NCBI GenBank assembly: GCA_034112085.1
Contig: JAWUWD010000149.1
Coordinates: forward strand, 1-23,081
Origin: JAWUWD01 sp034112085
GTDB taxonomy: Bacteria; Bacteroidota; Bacteroidia; Cytophagales; Cyclobacteriaceae
Length of the DNA stretch: 23,081 bases
Reading direction: 5' to 3'
The position numbers were made by a program, and so were the translations under genes. Each line of letters begins with the position of its first letter. The stretch's first letter is position 1. The notes under the pieces were generated by a model, which did not search any database, was not told where the DNA came from, and was given only the letters and a program-made list of their open reading frames with translations. Positions 13,378-21,355 of the stretch are shown piece after piece.

Positions 13378-15320
13378 AAAAATTAGAGTTACAGGTCACC
13401 ACAGCACTAATTGCCAGAATTCTATTGGCAATATTCTTCTTTATGATATGCCGCGTGATCTTCTACACATATAATTTAGACTACTTCACCGACATCTCAC
13501 TTACGGGGTTATTGAAAATATTCAAAGGTGGTTGGGTTTTCGATCTTTCGGTGCTTTTCATGCTCAACTTGCTCTATACGTTTACACAACTCATTCCATT
13601 TAAGTTTAGACACAATACTACTTACCAAAAAGTAACCTTGTGGTTTCACATGGTGCCTGTCATGCTCGGTATCATCATCAACATCTCAGACACTGTTTAT
13701 TATGAGATAACTCTTAAAAGAACTACAAGTGCGATCTTTCAGCAGTTTGCCAACGAACAGCACATGGGTGGTTTGGTTTTTCAGTTCTTGTTTGACTATT
13801 GGTATATGCTAATACTCGCAATTGTTCTGATTGTTTTGTTTTATAAAATGAGCAAACTCATAACAGTGGAATCTGCTCCAAAGACAAAACTAGTACCGTA
13901 TCTAATAATTCATACCGTTCTACTATTGATAGTAGTCACACTCAACGTTGGAGGTATCAGAGGAGACTTCAAAGATAGCACTAGGCCAATCACTTTGAGC
14001 AACGCATCTAAGTACACTACAAAACCAGCAGAAAGAGCAATTGTCCTCAATACACCATTTGCTTTACTTAGATCTGCTGGTAAAAAACCTCTTAAAGAGG
14101 TCCACTACTTTGACTCAGTAGAAGAGCAAAGCAAATATTATTCTGCCTTTCATTCAGGAGAAGAGAAAGCTGATAGTTTATTTAAAAAGAAAAATGTGGT
14201 ATTACTCATACTTGAAAGCTTCGGACGAGAGCATTTTGGGCAATTCAACAAACATCGACCGGACTATAAAGGGTTTACGCCATTTTTAGATTCATTGATT
14301 GACCACTCTTATACTTTTCAACATGCTTTCTCTAATGGACGAAAGTCCATATCTGGAATGCCCTCTTGTGTATCAAGTGTGCCTTCTTTGATAGAACCAT
14401 TTATCCTATCTCACTATTCCGGGAATAAAGTATCATCTCTTGGCAATGTTCTGAAACGCGAAGGATACCATACTGCATTTTTTCATGGGGCGCCCAATGG
14501 ATCTATGGGTTTTGATTCATTTGCTCATCAATCGGGATTCACAGATTACTTTGGGATGACTGAATACAACAATGATGATGATTTCGATGGACATTGGGGT
14601 ATATGGGATGAAGAGTTCATGCAATATTATGCGACAGAAATGGAGAAGATGCAAGAACCCTTTTTCACTTCCCTTTTCTCAGTCTCATCTCATCACCCTT
14701 TCAGGGTACCAGAACGTTATCAAGGAAAGTTTCCCAAAGGCAAATTGCCCATCCAGGAACCTGTCGGATATACTGACTATTCATTAAGACAATTTTTCAA
14801 TCGTGTGAAAGATATGCCCTGGTATGAAAATTCAATATTCGTAATCACTGCAGACCATGCTGCAACCTATAGTGACTTGCCAGAATATAAGACTCCAGCT
14901 GGAGTCTTTGCTGTGCCGCTAATTATATTTGATCCATCTGATGATCAGTTGGTGGCGTTTGACACTGTCAATTCTGTCCAGCAAATAGATATCATGCCTA
15001 CCATCCTTGGCAGACTAAACTACCCACATGATTACATTGCTTTTGGTAATGATGTCTTTGACAGCACTGCCAATAACTTTGCTATTGGCTACAAAAGTGG
15101 GTTCTATCACTATTTCAAAAATAACTATGTAATTCAGTTTGACGGACAGAAGTCTTCTGGGCTGTACCAATTCGAAGATGATCTATTTTGCAAGTCAAAC
15201 TTAACTGGGACAATGCCAGTGGTGGAAAATAATATGACCTTAGAAGTGAAAGCATTCATTCAAGAGTATAACCGAAGAATGATCAACAATGACATGGGTA
15301 TCATCCTACACAATGAATAG
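13374..15320 (+). CDS. LTA-synthase-family membrane phosphoglycerol/phosphoethanolamine-type transferase
   Basis: This 648-residue protein has an N-terminal membrane part with about five hydrophobic helices (roughly 11-31, 54-74, 89-104, 143-158, 174-192), then an extracytoplasmic alkaline-phosphatase/sulfatase-fold domain from about 274. Metal and catalytic positions: Glu281 in LILESFG, the nucleophile position Ser325 in NGRKSISGMPS, HWGIWDEEF (407-415), and Asp494-His495 in ITADHA. Ser is at the site where characterised LtaS and OpgB enzymes have Thr. The family moves phosphoglycerol or phosphoethanolamine from phospholipids to glycans or lipids outside the inner membrane. The start is ATG 13374 in the ATGA overlap with the kinase gene, so the two are translationally coupled and probably decorate the same envelope polymer. 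Confidence 0.88.
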   Translation: MKKLELQVTTALIARILLAIFFFMICRVIFYTYNLDYFTDISLTGLLKIFKGGWVFDLSVLFMLNLLYTFTQLIPFKFRHNTTYQKVTLWFHMVPVMLGIIINISDTVYYEITLKRTTSAIFQQFANEQHMGGLVFQFLFDYWYMLILAIVLIVLFYKMSKLITVESAPKTKLVPYLIIHTVLLLIVVTLNVGGIRGDFKDSTRPITLSNASKYTTKPAERAIVLNTPFALLRSAGKKPLKEVHYFDSVEEQSKYYSAFHSGEEKADSLFKKKNVVLLILESFGREHFGQFNKHRPDYKGFTPFLDSLIDHSYTFQHAFSNGRKSISGMPSCVSSVPSLIEPFILSHYSGNKVSSLGNVLKREGYHTAFFHGAPNGSMGFDSFAHQSGFTDYFGMTEYNNDDDFDGHWGIWDEEFMQYYATEMEKMQEPFFTSLFSVSSHHPFRVPERYQGKFPKGKLPIQEPVGYTDYSLRQFFNRVKDMPWYENSIFVITADHAATYSDLPEYKTPAGVFAVPLIIFDPSDDQLVAFDTVNSVQQIDIMPTILGRLNYPHDYIAFGNDVFDSTANNFAIGYKSGFYHYFKNNYVIQFDGQKSSGLYQFEDDLFCKSNLTGTMPVVENNMTLEVKAFIQEYNRRMINNDMGIILHNE

Positions 15321-15509
15321 TTGAATATAGATCATTTCCGTCCAGGTAATTGTTCACATTCGAACAGTAATTCTTACACAATCTATCTTGAGAGTTCCCA
15401 GTCACTATTTTAATGCATTGGCACAGTGGTTGTAATTACCCAAGTACAACACAAGACATTGTAATTTATTCATATTACAAAACTCAAAATAAATAGGTTA
15501 GGTTAAAGT

Positions 15510-15540
15510 GAAAAGAGAGCAACGGCTCTCTTTTCTTTTA
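15510..15540 (+). terminator. Rho-independent terminator-like hairpin in the DUF4407 leader
   Basis: A perfect 11-bp stem (GAAAAGAGAGC at 15510-15520 with GCTCTCTTTTC at 15525-15535) and a 4-nt loop AACG are followed by TTTTA. This looks like an intrinsic terminator for the upstream kinase/sulfatase unit, but it is 189 bp past that stop and its 3' side ends only 18 bp before the DUF4407 ATG, so it could instead work as an attenuator. Confidence 0.65.
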
Positions 15541-15550
15541 TAAAGAAAAG
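15530..15550 (+). promoter_or_regulatory. Alternative hairpin overlapping the terminator and the DUF4407 start region
   Basis: CTTTTCTTT (15530-15538) can pair with AAAGAAAAG (15542-15550) across a 3-nt loop. It shares 15530-15535 with the right arm of the terminator stem, so the two cannot form together. Its right arm lies just before the ATG at 15554, where a ribosome would bind. It is AT-rich and much weaker than the terminator stem. Confidence 0.35.
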
Positions 15551-15553
15551 CAT

Positions 15554-16597
15554 ATGAAAAGAATCAATCATTTTCTATGGCTATGTGCGGGTGCCAATCG
15601 ATCAATCATTTACCGCTGCCCTACTGAAGGGAGTAAGTATGTAGGCATAGGAGCCACTATTTTATTCACAGGCATACTTGCTGGATTAGCTAGTGGATAT
15701 GCGCTCTATACCATATTCGAAAGCTTATACTATAGCATTGGTTTCGGAATACTCTGGGGGCTAATGATCTTCAATCTCGATAGATACATCATCTCAAGTA
15801 TGCGGAAGACTGATCAGAAGCATGGAGAACTAAAGATGGCACTTCCAAGAATCGCCTTGGCACTAATCATCGCTACAGTGATCTCCAAACCGCTCGAACT
15901 GAAGATGTTCGAGAAAGAGATCAATACTGAGCTCACAGTGATGCAACTAGCGATTACTGAACAGCAAGAAAACAAAGTCAGATTCAAACATCAATCTAAG
16001 ATAGCCACACTAAATTCTGAAATCAAGTTGTTGAAAAATGAAATAGGAATAGCTAAATCACATCGAGACGAATTGACCAACCTCGCTAGGCAAGAAGCTG
16101 ATGGAACAGGTGGATCTGGCAAACGCAATGCCGGACCAATTTACCAGATCAAAAAGCAAAACGCTGATCTGGCAGGAAAAGAGTTGAGCATTACTACCAA
16201 TACCAATCACCCTTTGATTCAATCAAAAATCAAAGAGATCGATCAAATCAAATCTACCATTTCGCAAGAAGTTGACAATTTGGGAGCAGTCACATACAAC
16301 GGACTTGCAGCTAGGATGGAAGCACTTAGCAATCTAAAATCAAAGAGCAACGCTATAGCGATGGCTGATTGGTTTATTTTCCTCCTGTTTATTTGTCTAG
16401 AATTGAGTCCGATCTTCGTGAAACTCATGAGCGGTAAAGGACCATATGACGAAATGCTAGTCGCACATGAACATGCACATAGCTGCCACTCATTGGAGAA
16501 GATAGCGCAAAAATCCGCACAAACTCGTTCGCAAAACATCATGATGGATGATCCCGAACAATCGTTTCTAAGAAAAGGATTAGCTTCTCATTTATAA
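15554..16597 (+). CDS. DUF4407 membrane protein with long coiled coil
   Basis: This 347-residue protein matches the DUF4407 pattern. A short N-terminus (HFLWLCAGANRSIIYRCP) is followed by hydrophobic helices at about 30-53, 58-74 and 97-112. A long polar, Lys/Glu/Gln-rich, probably coiled-coil segment covers about 115-265. The last helix (272-291) ends in LELSPIFVKLM. LMIFNLDRYIISSMRK (70-85) and the LELSPIFVKL end are characteristic of the family. The function is unknown; other members occur alone in many Bacteroidota and actinobacteria. A Gly/Ser-rich hinge (DGTGGSGKRNAGP) breaks the coiled coil near 183-195. The gene stands alone between terminator-like hairpins. Confidence 0.85.
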   Translation: MKRINHFLWLCAGANRSIIYRCPTEGSKYVGIGATILFTGILAGLASGYALYTIFESLYYSIGFGILWGLMIFNLDRYIISSMRKTDQKHGELKMALPRIALALIIATVISKPLELKMFEKEINTELTVMQLAITEQQENKVRFKHQSKIATLNSEIKLLKNEIGIAKSHRDELTNLARQEADGTGGSGKRNAGPIYQIKKQNADLAGKELSITTNTNHPLIQSKIKEIDQIKSTISQEVDNLGAVTYNGLAARMEALSNLKSKSNAIAMADWFIFLLFICLELSPIFVKLMSGKGPYDEMLVAHEHAHSCHSLEKIAQKSAQTRSQNIMMDDPEQSFLRKGLASHL

Positions 16598-16634
16598 CAA
16601 AAAAGTCACGTTTTACAACGTGACTTTTTTGTTA
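16595..16634. terminator. Bidirectional intrinsic terminator between DUF4407 and gcvT
   Basis: A perfect 18-bp stem (TAACAAAAAAGTCACGTT at 16595-16612 with its complement at 16617-16634) has the loop TTAC. Runs of six A and six T make each strand a stem followed by a U tract, so it can terminate both converging genes. The DUF4407 stop codon TAA is the first three bases of the stem. The gcvT stop is 26 bp further right. Confidence 0.9.
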
Positions 16635-16660
16635 CTATCTTACCGTATTATAGCAAATAC

Positions 16661-17755
16661 TTATAATTGCAGTAAAGGCATTTTCTGTACCATTGCCTTG
16701 ATCTCTTTTTTCCTAACAACAATGAGTACCTCCGTTCCGGGTTTAGTATGTGGACGATTGATGTATCCCATTCCAATGCCAATTCCCATGGATGGAGACA
16801 TTGTTCCGGAAGTCACTTGGCCGATTACATTTCCTTCAAGGTCTTTGATTTCATAACCTTGTCTTGGAATGCCTTTTTCGGTCATTTTAAATCCTACTAA
16901 TCTTTTGGTCACACCTTCTTCTTTTTGCTTCGCAAGATTCTCTGAATTGATAAAGTCTTTAGTGAACTTAGTCACCCACCCTAATCCAGCTTCCAAAGGC
17001 GAAGTGGTATCAGTGATGTCATTGCCATATAGACAATATCCCATTTCCAATCTCAAAGTATCTCTTGCACCAAGGCCGATCGGCTTGATATCAAACTCCG
17101 CTCCTGCTTCCATGATCTTCTCCCAAACTTCCTTCGCATATTGGTTCTCAACATAGATTTCGAATCCACCTGATCCAGTATAACCAGTTGCTGACATGAT
17201 GACGTCAGGACAACCTGCAAATTCCCCAATCTCGAAAGTATAGAATTTCACTTCTGAAAGATTCGAGCTAGTCAACTTTTGTAATGTCTCAACTGCCTTA
17301 GGTCCTTGTACTGCAAATAGAGATATATTATCAGAAACATTCTCCATTTCTACTCCCATATCGTTGTGACTAGTAACCCAATCCCAATCTTTTTTAATAT
17401 TTGACGCATTCACCACCAACCAGTATTCTTCTTCGTCTTTGCGATACACTATTAAGTCATCTACAATACCTCCATCAGTATTAGGAAAACAGCTATACTG
17501 TGCTTGTCCATCAACCATCTTCGAGGCATCATTACTCGTCACTTTCTGGATCAAGTCCAATGCCTTTGGCCCTTTCAACATAAACTCTCCCATATGAGAC
17601 ACATCAAAAATCCCAACACTATCACGAACTGCCATATGTTCTTCGATATCTGAAGAATACCTAACTGGCATATTATATCCAGCAAAGGGCATCATTTTAG
17701 CACCAAGTGCTTCATGAACATCGTTAAGTGCGGTTTTTTTCAAAGTCTCTTCCAT
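16661..17755 (-). CDS. gcvT: Glycine cleavage system aminomethyltransferase (T protein)
   Basis: This 364-residue protein takes the aminomethyl group from lipoylated H protein and passes it to tetrahydrofolate, releasing ammonia, in the cytosolic glycine cleavage system. The N-terminus TALNDVHEALGAKMMPFAGY and IFDVSHMGE are diagnostic. GGIVDDLIVY (95-104) contains the conserved catalytic Asp, and the folate-binding core YTGSGGFEIY and LGARDTLRLEMGYCLYG are intact. The C-terminal barrel has TSGTMSPSMGIGIGMGYI. Length is normal. It is monocistronic here, with no gcvH or gcvP beside it, as is common in Bacteroidota. No glycine riboswitch was recognised in 17756-17894. Confidence 0.97.
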   Translation of the reverse strand: MEETLKKTALNDVHEALGAKMMPFAGYNMPVRYSSDIEEHMAVRDSVGIFDVSHMGEFMLKGPKALDLIQKVTSNDASKMVDGQAQYSCFPNTDGGIVDDLIVYRKDEEEYWLVVNASNIKKDWDWVTSHNDMGVEMENVSDNISLFAVQGPKAVETLQKLTSSNLSEVKFYTFEIGEFAGCPDVIMSATGYTGSGGFEIYVENQYAKEVWEKIMEAGAEFDIKPIGLGARDTLRLEMGYCLYGNDITDTTSPLEAGLGWVTKFTKDFINSENLAKQKEEGVTKRLVGFKMTEKGIPRQGYEIKDLEGNVIGQVTSGTMSPSMGIGIGMGYINRPHTKPGTEVLIVVRKKEIKAMVQKMPLLQL

Positions 17756-17894
17756 GTTGATAGTTGGTTTAACAGCAAAATAGCTGTATTAAAGTTTCAT
17801 ATTATTAACTGGACAAATGTACCAAATATTCATAGTTGGCAATATGGAAGACTTTAAAAAATTGGTAAATTACTAAGACCTAAAATATAAGAAT

Positions 17895-18398
17895 ATGAGA
17901 ATCCTAGCTGCACTAACTTTATCCATCATTTTCTTTGCTTGTGAATCATCACCAAGTGAACAATCTCAAACAGATCCTAATCTCATGGAGATATCCAATG
18001 GTCTTAGTAAAAACACTATGATGATCACCAAAACATCCAAGAAAATGGCGCTGGAAGTGATCGACTCACTCAAGTACGGAATCGATATGCTTGGACTATC
18101 TCTATTTACAGAAATACCCCATCACAAAGGAGCAGAGAAAGCTGGTTTGACCCTACCAATAACTCACGTACTCATTTTTGGTAATCCAAAAGTCGGCACA
18201 AAGCTGATGCTATGCGACCAGAAAATGGGTTATGAATTGCCCTTAAAAATACTGATTACCAGTAATCAATTAGGTGGATCTTCTATATCATATCGCGATC
18301 CTAAATCGTATTTACAACAATTTGATTTGGCAGATTGTCAGGATGTTCTTGAAAAAGTAAGCGGAATGCTGGATAAGCTCACAAACAAGGTGCTTTAA
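17895..18398 (+). CDS. DUF302-domain lipoprotein
   Basis: This 167-residue protein starts with a lipoprotein signal peptide: hydrophobic stretch then lipobox-like IFFAC with Cys16, followed by a Ser/Gln-rich linker (ESSPSEQSQ). Residues about 45-140 resemble a DUF302 domain: a conserved SLKYGIDMLGLSLFTEIPHH run, ITHVLIFGNPKVGTKLM, LPLKILI and YRDP. DUF302 proteins have no settled function. The lipid anchor puts it in the envelope. It is divergent from gcvT with a 139-bp gap, and 109 bp before the small membrane protein at 18508, so one transcript is possible but not shown. Confidence 0.8.
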   Translation: MRILAALTLSIIFFACESSPSEQSQTDPNLMEISNGLSKNTMMITKTSKKMALEVIDSLKYGIDMLGLSLFTEIPHHKGAEKAGLTLPITHVLIFGNPKVGTKLMLCDQKMGYELPLKILITSNQLGGSSISYRDPKSYLQQFDLADCQDVLEKVSGMLDKLTNKVL

Positions 18399-18507
18399 AG
18401 ATTTGGCGCTGAATATTCACCGTTGTCAGCTACTTCAAACCACAAACCAACTAAGAGGATCCATCAGTTGATGAATATGGTATAATAGATAATAAATCAC
18501 TTATCGC

Positions 18508-18891
18508 ATGAACACAAAACTCATATTAACCATCTCTTCCATCTTATTGGCAGTAATTGGTCTCAGTCTCACGTTTGCTCCTGATGAAATACTTGTTGCT
18601 TTACTGTATGATGAATCAAAATCTATCACACTCATTTTTCAATTATTAGGTGCTTTGTATGTCTCTTTTGCAATGGTCAACTGGAATATCAAGGATGGCA
18701 GAATAGGTGGGATCTATAACAAACCCATTGCGCTTGGGAATTTCACGCATTTTCTAATCGGTGGTCTGGCGCTCGGGAAAGCATTATTCTCAAACCCTGA
18801 ATTACCCATTTTGATATGGATATTAGGAGGATTCTATTTGTTGTTTGCGGTGATTTTTTGGATAATCACATTTACACACCCTAAAGAATAG
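18508..18891 (+). CDS. Small four-helix membrane protein of unknown function
   Basis: This 127-residue protein is mostly hydrophobic, with predicted helices at about 5-25, 41-60, 74-93 and 99-122. I do not recognise a conserved family. Charged residues are few: the loop at 26-36 (PDEILVALLYD) and 62-70 (IKDGRIGGI). The plus-strand stop is only 10 bp from the minus-strand stop of the PNPOx-like gene, so the two converge almost end to end with no obvious hairpin in between. Confidence 0.65.
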   Translation: MNTKLILTISSILLAVIGLSLTFAPDEILVALLYDESKSITLIFQLLGALYVSFAMVNWNIKDGRIGGIYNKPIALGNFTHFLIGGLALGKALFSNPELPILIWILGGFYLLFAVIFWIITFTHPKE

Positions 18892-18901
18892 TAGAAGGGT
18901 C

Positions 18902-19387
18902 TTATAAATTGGCAGTCATCTTTCCAAGATTGATTTTCTCTGCTTTATGGAAAGATATTTCTCTTACATAAGGCATTTCACTCCAGAGATACTTGTTTCC
19001 TTTCAGCCAACTGGTTGACCTAACTAATCGTTTAAGACGTTCTTTCTCTTTTTCAGAGGCTTCTCGCCTCAACCCTAGAGTTCCATAGAGTTTGACAGCT
19101 GGATATCGATCAAACTTTCCATAGATCAAAGACTTAATCCAAAACAGCTTACTACTATTGACCCCTAATACGCATATCTGACTACGATCTACTGAATTTT
19201 GGGGCAACTTTGTTACATATTTCTCAAAATAGAATCCAGTTTGATTATCATTGAGAAATAGTGATCCTACTGGGGAAACAGTAGGAAAACCATCTTCGCA
19301 TACAGAAGAAATAGCCACATGTAAGTTAGCACTCAGGCTAGCTCTAAAATGTGTTCTGATTTTACTCCAATCTTCTATTAATTCCAT
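18902..19387 (-). CDS. Pyridoxamine 5'-phosphate oxidase-like flavin-binding protein
   Basis: This 161-residue protein resembles the split-barrel PNPOx-like group that binds FMN or similar cofactors. Seen: NLHVAISSVCEDGFPTVSPVG (about 22-42) and LFLNDNQTGFYFEKYVTKLPQ, the usual beta-strand and phosphate-contact segments. The C-terminal half (RYPAVKLYGTLGLRR, then a charged helix and SWLKGNKYLW) is less typical. The actual substrate is unknown; it is not a clear PdxH. It is the last gene of the TetR-linked operon, starting 5 bp after the thioesterase stop. Confidence 0.7.
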   Translation of the reverse strand: MELIEDWSKIRTHFRASLSANLHVAISSVCEDGFPTVSPVGSLFLNDNQTGFYFEKYVTKLPQNSVDRSQICVLGVNSSKLFWIKSLIYGKFDRYPAVKLYGTLGLRREASEKEKERLKRLVRSTSWLKGNKYLWSEMPYVREISFHKAEKINLGKMTANL

Positions 19388-19392
19388 AAGGT

Positions 19393-19827
19393 TTAGACCC
19401 AGGTGAAGTCCTCAGTCCTCTCAATTTTAAGAAAAGCATCAACTACCTCTTTGGGAGGAAATGTAAGCTTGCGCTTGATGATATCCATCCAAGCTCCATC
19501 AACAGTGATTACGGCAGATTTCACATCATCCTGTCTATATACTTCATGTACAAATGACCACCGAGATCCATCTTCTCTCGCTTTGATCAACTTACAATTG
19601 AGAGTAATGGTATCTTCCATACCGACCTCTCTTAGAAATTTGGCTTCTTCTCTAAATAGTATCGGACCCATGTTAAGCTGCATCATCTTCTGTGTGCTCA
19701 GCCCAATCTCATCTAGGATCTTAACACGCATATGGGCAGCGTAATCATAATATGCTGAATGACGAAGGTGTCTATTGGCATCTACATCTGCCCATTTCAC
19801 TTCAAATTGTTTTTCAAATGTTTCCAT
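19393..19827 (-). CDS. Hotdog-fold acyl-CoA thioesterase (4HBT type)
   Basis: This 144-residue protein is a single hotdog domain. The N-terminal signature VKWADVDANRHLRHSAYYDYA (about 10-30), with the Asp14/Asp16 region, is typical of 4-hydroxybenzoyl-CoA-type thioesterases. The following strands (GPILFREEAKFLREVGMED, SRWSFVHEVYRQDD) fit the fold. It would hydrolyse an acyl-CoA in the cytosol; the chain is unknown. It lies between the alpha/beta hydrolase (13 bp) and the PNPOx-like gene (5 bp), in one probable operon. Confidence 0.85.
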   Translation of the reverse strand: METFEKQFEVKWADVDANRHLRHSAYYDYAAHMRVKILDEIGLSTQKMMQLNMGPILFREEAKFLREVGMEDTITLNCKLIKAREDGSRWSFVHEVYRQDDVKSAVITVDGAWMDIIKRKLTFPPKEVVDAFLKIERTEDFTWV

Positions 19828-19840
19828 AATTTATAGTCGT

Positions 19841-20707
19841 TTATACAGCAACGGGTTCATTAATAAATTCAATTGCTTTTGCGATGACCCCATCGTCTTT
19901 AAGTATGCGCATATGCCCAAGTCCTTCTGTGATCACCAATTGAGTCTTTGGATTGGCCTCATGTACATCCAACGAATGTTTGACAGGCACTTCCTTATCC
20001 AATCGATCATGGATCATGAGTATGTCAGTATTATCGGCAAACTTAATAGTCTCCTTCACACTGTAGTATTCAAATGGATTTCCAAAATTCTTTAATACTC
20101 TTTGTTTGAATCGCTCTCCACTCTTGGCTGAGGCATTTATCCTTCTCAGGAAATCTGTAACTATATAATCGGCATCTGTTGGTGTACCTATATTTACAAA
20201 TCGTTTCAATTTCAATCCGTTTTGAAAACCAAACATCGTAGCTGCACCCCCAAAAGAATGCGTGATCATGGTGTCTATTTCGGGATACAAACGTAATGCC
20301 TCCTGCAGGATGTTCTGATACTTCATGATTTCCGTCATCTTGCCAGAACTTGCTCCATGAGCTGGGCCGTCAATGGCAACCACTTTATACCCGTTATCAT
20401 TCAATGGTTTTATGAAATTCATCCACTGGGTCGCCCGTCCAGACCAACCATGTAATAGAAAGATCGTCTTATCACCACTCCCCCATTCATATCCCTGGAT
20501 AGTATATCCTTGTGCCTCAAAAGTGAATTTATTGGCAGTATCTCCTACTGCTTGTTCCTTCTTTGGGATTGGGAATCTAAAGGGCGTGAAAAACAACTTC
20601 CAAGCCCATTTTCCGGCTACGTTTGGAGCAATTTTCTCCAACTTAGGCATCGTCCAATGAATGACTCTCAATGGAAAAGGCATTTTCTTTTTTACTTCTT
20701 TTGTCAT
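19841..20707 (-). CDS. Alpha/beta hydrolase
   Basis: This 288-residue protein has the core alpha/beta hydrolase motifs: oxyanion-hole segment FLLHGWSGRATQW (83-95), VAIDGPAHGASSG, nucleophile elbow THSFGG with Ser151, an acidic residue in LMIHDRLDKEVP (Asp234 or Asp237) and His265 in EGLGHMRIL. The N-terminus (about 1-45) is basic and hydrophobic (FPLRVIHWTMPKLEKIAP, then WAWKLFF), possibly a membrane-associated helix, with no cleavable signal. The substrate is unknown; a lipid ester is a reasonable guess given the thioesterase beside it. It is the first gene of the three-gene operon, and a TetR-type operator lies 7 bp upstream of the ATG at 20707. Confidence 0.85.
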   Translation of the reverse strand: MTKEVKKKMPFPLRVIHWTMPKLEKIAPNVAGKWAWKLFFTPFRFPIPKKEQAVGDTANKFTFEAQGYTIQGYEWGSGDKTIFLLHGWSGRATQWMNFIKPLNDNGYKVVAIDGPAHGASSGKMTEIMKYQNILQEALRLYPEIDTMITHSFGGAATMFGFQNGLKLKRFVNIGTPTDADYIVTDFLRRINASAKSGERFKQRVLKNFGNPFEYYSVKETIKFADNTDILMIHDRLDKEVPVKHSLDVHEANPKTQLVITEGLGHMRILKDDGVIAKAIEFINEPVAV

Positions 20708-20713
20708 ATAACT

Positions 20714-20729
20714 AAGACCGATTGGTCTT
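20714..20729. promoter_or_regulatory. TetR-type operator upstream of the hydrolase operon
   Basis: A palindrome AAGACC-GATT-GGTCTT lies 7 bp before the hydrolase ATG. It shares GACCGAyTGGTC with the site at 21356-21375, so it is probably a second site for the TetR regulator encoded next door. A T-rich run follows on the plus strand. Confidence 0.65.
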
Positions 20730-20745
20730 TTTTTTGTTCAAAAAA

Positions 20746-21351
20746 TTACAAAATCACATTAGCAAGTATATATTGCTTTAGAAAAGCAACAGTATTCACC
20801 ATGTGATATTTATCATCACTCACTCTTGACATGATTATCGCACCTTCTAGGTTAATGATCATCAAGGATGATATTTGTACAGGATCACAGTCCTTATTAA
20901 ATTCACCAGACGCAATGCCTTGTTCTATCTTGATCTCAATGTATCGCTGCAAACGCGCTATACCATCTTTAGCTCTGGAGGCTAAGTTTGGGTTGACATC
21001 CACTGCATCCACTGCGGTATTAAACATAGGGCATCCTCCCTTCATAATAGGCGAATCCATCAAGCTAACATAGGTGTCAATGATCGCATACAGTTTCTCA
21101 GAAGCAGTGTCAACGATGTCAAGATTGCTTCGGAATCGTTTGATAACTTCCGTATAGCTATAGTTGAAAGCCTCGAGTGCTATTTCATCTTTGCTACTGA
21201 AGTGGTTATAGATCCCTCCCTTTTTCAAACCAGTTGCTTCCATGATATTATTCATAGAGCAGCCGTTGTATCCGTACTGATTAAACAGCTCTGCAGCTTT
21301 ACTGATGATAAAATCCTTTGTGCTTTGCTTTTTTTCTATAATTGTCTCCAT
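20746..21351 (-). CDS. TetR/AcrR-family transcriptional regulator
   Basis: Predicted length is 201 residues from the ATG at 21351; a TTG nine codons upstream (21378) also opens the frame, but that segment overlaps the operator and is not expected to be coding. The TetR N-terminal helix-turn-helix is clear: FIISKAAELFNQYGYNGCSM (14-33), NNIMEATGLKKGGIYNHFSSKDEI (34-57). The C-terminal ligand/dimer domain is divergent, with MKGGCPMFNTAVDAV, as in many acyl- or phenol-responsive relatives; the inducer is unknown. It sits upstream of, and in the same direction as, the hydrolase-thioesterase-PNPOx operon, separated by 38 bp holding an operator. It most likely represses that operon and itself. Confidence 0.92.
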   Translation of the reverse strand: METIIEKKQSTKDFIISKAAELFNQYGYNGCSMNNIMEATGLKKGGIYNHFSSKDEIALEAFNYSYTEVIKRFRSNLDIVDTASEKLYAIIDTYVSLMDSPIMKGGCPMFNTAVDAVDVNPNLASRAKDGIARLQRYIEIKIEQGIASGEFNKDCDPVQISSLMIINLEGAIIMSRVSDDKYHMVNTVAFLKQYILANVIL

Positions 21352-21355
21352 AATA

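Larger units (their letters stand above)
15321..15553. other. Intergenic region before DUF4407
   Basis: 233 bp without a supported gene. It is AT-rich, with no RNA gene recognised. The only clear structure is the pair of overlapping hairpins at its right end (15510-15550). Confidence 0.6.

Noticed and set aside
12670..16597. A defence island made of the kinase, the sulfatase-fold enzyme and DUF4407
   Set aside because: The kinase and transferase motifs are those of envelope glycan modification, there is no nuclease, toxin or sensor module, and DUF4407 is separated by a terminator-like hairpin.
17756..17894. Possible glycine riboswitch upstream of gcvT
   Set aside because: The region is short and AT-rich with no tandem aptamer-like conserved blocks; only a small ACAGC/GCTGT hairpin is present.
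18480..18507. TATAAT-like box before the small membrane protein gene
   Set aside because: No matching -35 or Bacteroidota -33 element at a useful distance; such AT-rich matches are expected by chance here.
18399..18507. Possible RNA gene or terminator between the DUF302 and small membrane protein genes
   Set aside because: No strong stem with a T tract and no recognisable RNA family feature.
19403..20095. Plus-strand frames of about 110 residues opposite the thioesterase and hydrolase
   Set aside because: They are shadows of well-supported minus-strand genes with clear family motifs.
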